This document shows, piece by piece, positions 5,921 to 7,648 of a stretch of 7,648 nt of DNA. The stretch comes from an uncultured Ruminococcus sp. (GTDB lineage Bacteria > Bacillota > Clostridia > Oscillospirales > Acutalibacteraceae). The stretch is from the NCBI GenBank assembly GCA_937892835.1, contig CALBHM010000073.1:1-7648 (forward strand). The letters run 5' to 3'. The translations under genes were made by a program, and so were the position numbers. Below the pieces are notes generated by a model, which did no database searches, was not told the origin of the DNA, and was given only the letters and a program-made list of their open reading frames with translations. Numbering within the stretch: position 1 is the first letter of the stretch; each line of letters opens with the position of its first letter.

Positions 5921-6727
5921 TTATTCTTCTTTTTCGACAAAAGTTGAAGTTAAGAAAAGAGCGGTATAGCCTATCGCAAGGCCATAGAGAAACTCCGAAG
6001 CATAGGTGTTTCCGCTTGAAACCGAGCCCAAAAGCATAACAACGGCAAAAACAGCCGAAAAGGCTAAAAGTATTTTTTTGCCGAATTTAAGCTTTGGAAA
6101 AATATCGGAAAAGCACGTTATCCATATAATGAGAGCCGCACTGATGCCGGACAGTGAAACGAAAGGGACAAAAGCTTCGGGTGAGTCGAAATTTCCAAAC
6201 TTTTCCATTGACACTTGGAGTGCTGCATAGGATGCTCTTTGAGGAATAAACGATGCCGCAAAACAGAGAATGACAGAAGCCACTGAGGATATCAATCCGA
6301 TTTTAGCATGCTTCGTCATGATCATTTTTTGATAGTTGTTTTTGAAAAGAGTTGCACCGAGATATATAAACAATCCGGTCAATACGGCCGCCGCTCCTGC
6401 CATTGCATAATAGTTCTTTGCCGAGACATCACGCAAAGGGAAGAACACAGCTGCCGCCGATGAAATCATAGCTGCGGCACCGTAAACGACGGTAAGAATT
6501 TTGTTTTTGGTTCTCGTGGTTCTTGTGTGTCGGCAGAACATGAGTGTCGCAAAGCAAAATGAACACAGCACAAACGGAATAGCACTGCCGAGTGTTTCGC
6601 AAAGGCCGCCCAAGAAATTTCCGCTTTTAAAAAGCAACTGTGCAAGCTGTTTGTCAACAATTCTTGCAATGACGGCAAGCAGGGCAATAATGCCCATGCC
6701 GACAGCGTATAATTTAGTGTTTTTCAT
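5921..6727 (-). CDS. Polytopic membrane protein, apparent inactive PAP2-like
   Basis: A 268-residue protein with about eight hydrophobic segments (near 6-22, 46-64, 76-97, 107-127, 142-161, 185-206, 218-236 and 244-262). The ATG at 6727 is chosen because GGAG lies 7 nt upstream; a longer frame reaching 6862 would lie wholly within the UPF0291 gene and starts with a non-membrane basic stretch. The N-terminus (DKQLAQLLF, ETLGSAIPF) resembles PAP2-family phosphatases. Near the C-terminus S193-G194-I195 matches the place of PSGH, and G234-S-V-S-S-G239-N-T241-Y-A-S-E245-FLYG249 lines up with SRxxxGxHxxSDxxxG, with Arg, His and Asp replaced by S235, T241 and E245. No KxxxxxxRP is seen. If the alignment holds, phosphatase activity is lost. 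It ends in a charged VEKEE tail, and its start overlaps the preceding gene by 14 nt. Confidence 0.75.
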   Translation of the reverse strand: MKNTKLYAVGMGIIALLAVIARIVDKQLAQLLFKSGNFLGGLCETLGSAIPFVLCSFCFATLMFCRHTRTTRTKNKILTVVYGAAAMISSAAAVFFPLRDVSAKNYYAMAGAAAVLTGLFIYLGATLFKNNYQKMIMTKHAKIGLISSVASVILCFAASFIPQRASYAALQVSMEKFGNFDSPEAFVPFVSLSGISAALIIWITCFSDIFPKLKFGKKILLAFSAVFAVVMLLGSVSSGNTYASEFLYGLAIGYTALFLTSTFVEKEE

Positions 6728-6938
6728 TTTTCTTCTCCGTTTTCTTGCGAAGGGGAGTCTTGTTACCTTTTTCGTCAACAATTTTAACGTTGTTAAGGTG
6801 ATTTCTGAGACTTTGTTTGTATGCCTCAACATATTCCGCCCTAAGCTGTGCACGCTCGGCATGCTCCTCCTCGGTCAGCTCACGCTCTCTCGCTGTTGCC
6901 GAAAGCTCGTTTATTCTTGCAATTTTTTTATCGTCCAT
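6714..6938 (-). CDS. UPF0291 (DUF896) protein
   Basis: A 74-residue, highly charged, helical protein. It matches the DUF896/UPF0291 family (YnzC/YlaC-type of Firmicutes) in the order KIARINELSATARERELTEE, then an Arg/Glu-rich helix with LRAEYVEAYKQSLRNHLNNV, then KIVDEKGN. A lysine-rich tail (LRKKTEKKNEKH) follows. Family members are small cytoplasmic proteins, some linked to the SOS response, of unknown biochemical role. AAGGAGAT lies 6 nt before the ATG. The start overlaps the QueG-like stop by 11 nt and the end overlaps the membrane protein start by 14 nt, so all three are likely one transcript with coupled translation. Confidence 0.9.
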   Translation of the reverse strand: MDDKKIARINELSATARERELTEEEHAERAQLRAEYVEAYKQSLRNHLNNVKIVDEKGNKTPLRKKTEKKNEKH

Positions 6939-7611
6939 TGGTTGATCTCCTTCCGGCGGGGCAGACCTTCATGCAAATGCCGCAGACTGCACCCCTGCCG
7001 ATATGTTGAAATTTCTTTTTCATATAAGTGCTGCATTTTTCGGGGTCGAAAAATTCTTCCCTTTCCATGCCTACAGTCCACATTTTACCACGAATAGCAC
7101 CCGATGGGCAAGCCTTTTCGCACAAATCGCAGTCAATACACGGTGAAAAATATTCGTGAGATTCTGTTTCAAACGGGCAATCGGTAAAAAGCGTGCCGAG
7201 ACGAACTCTCGGCCCGTATTCTTTGTGGAGAAAAAGACAATTCTTACCTATTCCGCCGAGCCCCGAAAGTGTGGCAATTTTCTTATGGGAATATCTTCCG
7301 CAATAGTTCCAGCCGTCCTTGTTCACGCTTTGAGATGCACCGATAGGAATATATTTGTATCCATGCTTTTCAAGGATAAATCCGCATTGCAAAAGTGTGC
7401 GGTCAATAAATGCGTTCACGGTTCTGTAGTGATGAAAATATGAGTGAGTCGGCTCGTCCGATATCTCGTCAATAACCGCATCCGAGAGCTTAACAACAAT
7501 GCTCATTGCATAGCTTTTCTCACCGAAAGGACCGTCGTCAACACAAGTAAAGCCGACGTCGGCAACTCCGCTTTCAGATAAAAATTTTTTCAATTCTTCC
7601 TGTACTTGCAT
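6928..7611 (-). CDS. QueG-like double 4Fe-4S protein (short epoxyqueuosine reductase homologue)
   Basis: A 227-residue iron-sulphur protein. The C-terminal half has two cluster motifs: CIDCDLCEKACP (C158, C161, C164, C168) and C193 with CGICMKVCP (C210, C213, C217). Before them come GGIGKNCLFLHKEYG (119-132) and RLGTLFTD (136-143), which are the cobalamin-side and strand motifs of QueG-type epoxyqueuosine reductases (GxxGK...L). True QueG is about 350-390 residues with a C-terminal HEAT-like region, which is absent here. The usual Asp of the YxDxxPxxE segment also seems missing: here the stretch is GRYSHKKIATLSG. It is therefore a QueG-like oxidoreductase of uncertain substrate rather than a firm tRNA queuosine enzyme. 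AGAGG sits 7 nt before the ATG. The promoter would lie beyond the window edge. It is first in a three-gene operon. Confidence 0.8.
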   Translation of the reverse strand: MQVQEELKKFLSESGVADVGFTCVDDGPFGEKSYAMSIVVKLSDAVIDEISDEPTHSYFHHYRTVNAFIDRTLLQCGFILEKHGYKYIPIGASQSVNKDGWNYCGRYSHKKIATLSGLGGIGKNCLFLHKEYGPRVRLGTLFTDCPFETESHEYFSPCIDCDLCEKACPSGAIRGKMWTVGMEREEFFDPEKCSTYMKKKFQHIGRGAVCGICMKVCPAGRRSTNGR

Positions 7612-7648
7612 TTAATAACCTCTTCAAAAATCTATTTTTTCAAAATAC
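7612..7648 (-). other. Leader of the QueG-like operon, cut by window edge
   Basis: This stretch holds the AGAGG ribosome binding site (about 7617-7621) and AT-rich DNA. No -10/-35 pair can be assigned in the bases available. Confidence 0.5.

Noticed and set aside
5729..5947. 72-codon plus-strand frame across the peptide promoter region
   Set aside because: No ribosome binding site, Phe/Lys-rich composition from AT-rich DNA, and it crosses the opposite-strand promoter, leader and start of the peptide gene.
6728..6862. Extension of the membrane protein start to an upstream ATG at 6862
   Set aside because: The extra 45 codons lie within the UPF0291 gene in another frame, are basic and non-homologous, and the ATG at 6727 has its own GGAG.
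6501..7097. 198-codon plus-strand frame opposite the QueG-like, UPF0291 and membrane genes
   Set aside because: It runs antisense across three well-supported genes, has Cys/Phe/Arg-rich composition and no ribosome binding site.

Overview
The window looks like chromosomal DNA of a Gram-positive anaerobe of the Clostridia, probably Ruminococcus/Oscillospiraceae-like. The clues are strong AGGAGG-type ribosome binding sites, moderate GC, a UPF0291 (DUF896) gene typical of Firmicutes, and a fused shikimate dehydrogenase-shikimate kinase of the kind found in that group. The genus is an inference from protein style; there is no rRNA here to settle it.

Plus strand, 1-5581: four closely packed genes that read as one operon. 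They are the C-terminal end of a GT4-type glycosyltransferase (cut by the window edge), a complete cytosolic GH38 alpha-mannosidase, a membrane-anchored surface protein with a Lys/Thr-rich stalk and an acidic block (TTG start), and an AroE-AroK fusion overlapping it by ATGA. The spacers are 10 nt, 25 nt and a 4-nt overlap. The fusion keeps the fold signatures of both enzymes, but several active-site positions are changed in both halves, so it may be a divergent paralogue rather than the housekeeping enzyme.

Middle, 5582-5920: two tandem hairpins, the second a bidirectional terminator. On the minus strand there follows a compact monocistronic unit: a near-consensus sigma-A promoter (TTGACA, 17 nt, TAAAAT), a 6-bp GNRA-capped hairpin at the predicted 5' end of the transcript, a strong AAGGAGG, and a 35-codon ORF for an anionic amphipathic helical peptide, followed by the shared terminator. 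This small gene is the most interesting item in the window.

Minus strand, 5921-7611: three overlapping genes transcribed in the order QueG-like 4Fe-4S protein, UPF0291 protein, polytopic membrane protein. The membrane protein resembles a PAP2 phosphatase whose catalytic residues are lost. They overlap by 11 and 14 nt, which suggests translational coupling. A weak terminator-like structure lies between this operon and the promoter of the small peptide gene.

The plus-strand operon combines glycan building, mannoside breakdown and a surface protein, so a role in cell-surface or intracellular mannose-containing glycans is plausible but not shown. Both plus- and minus-strand gene sets contain apparently degenerate enzymes.
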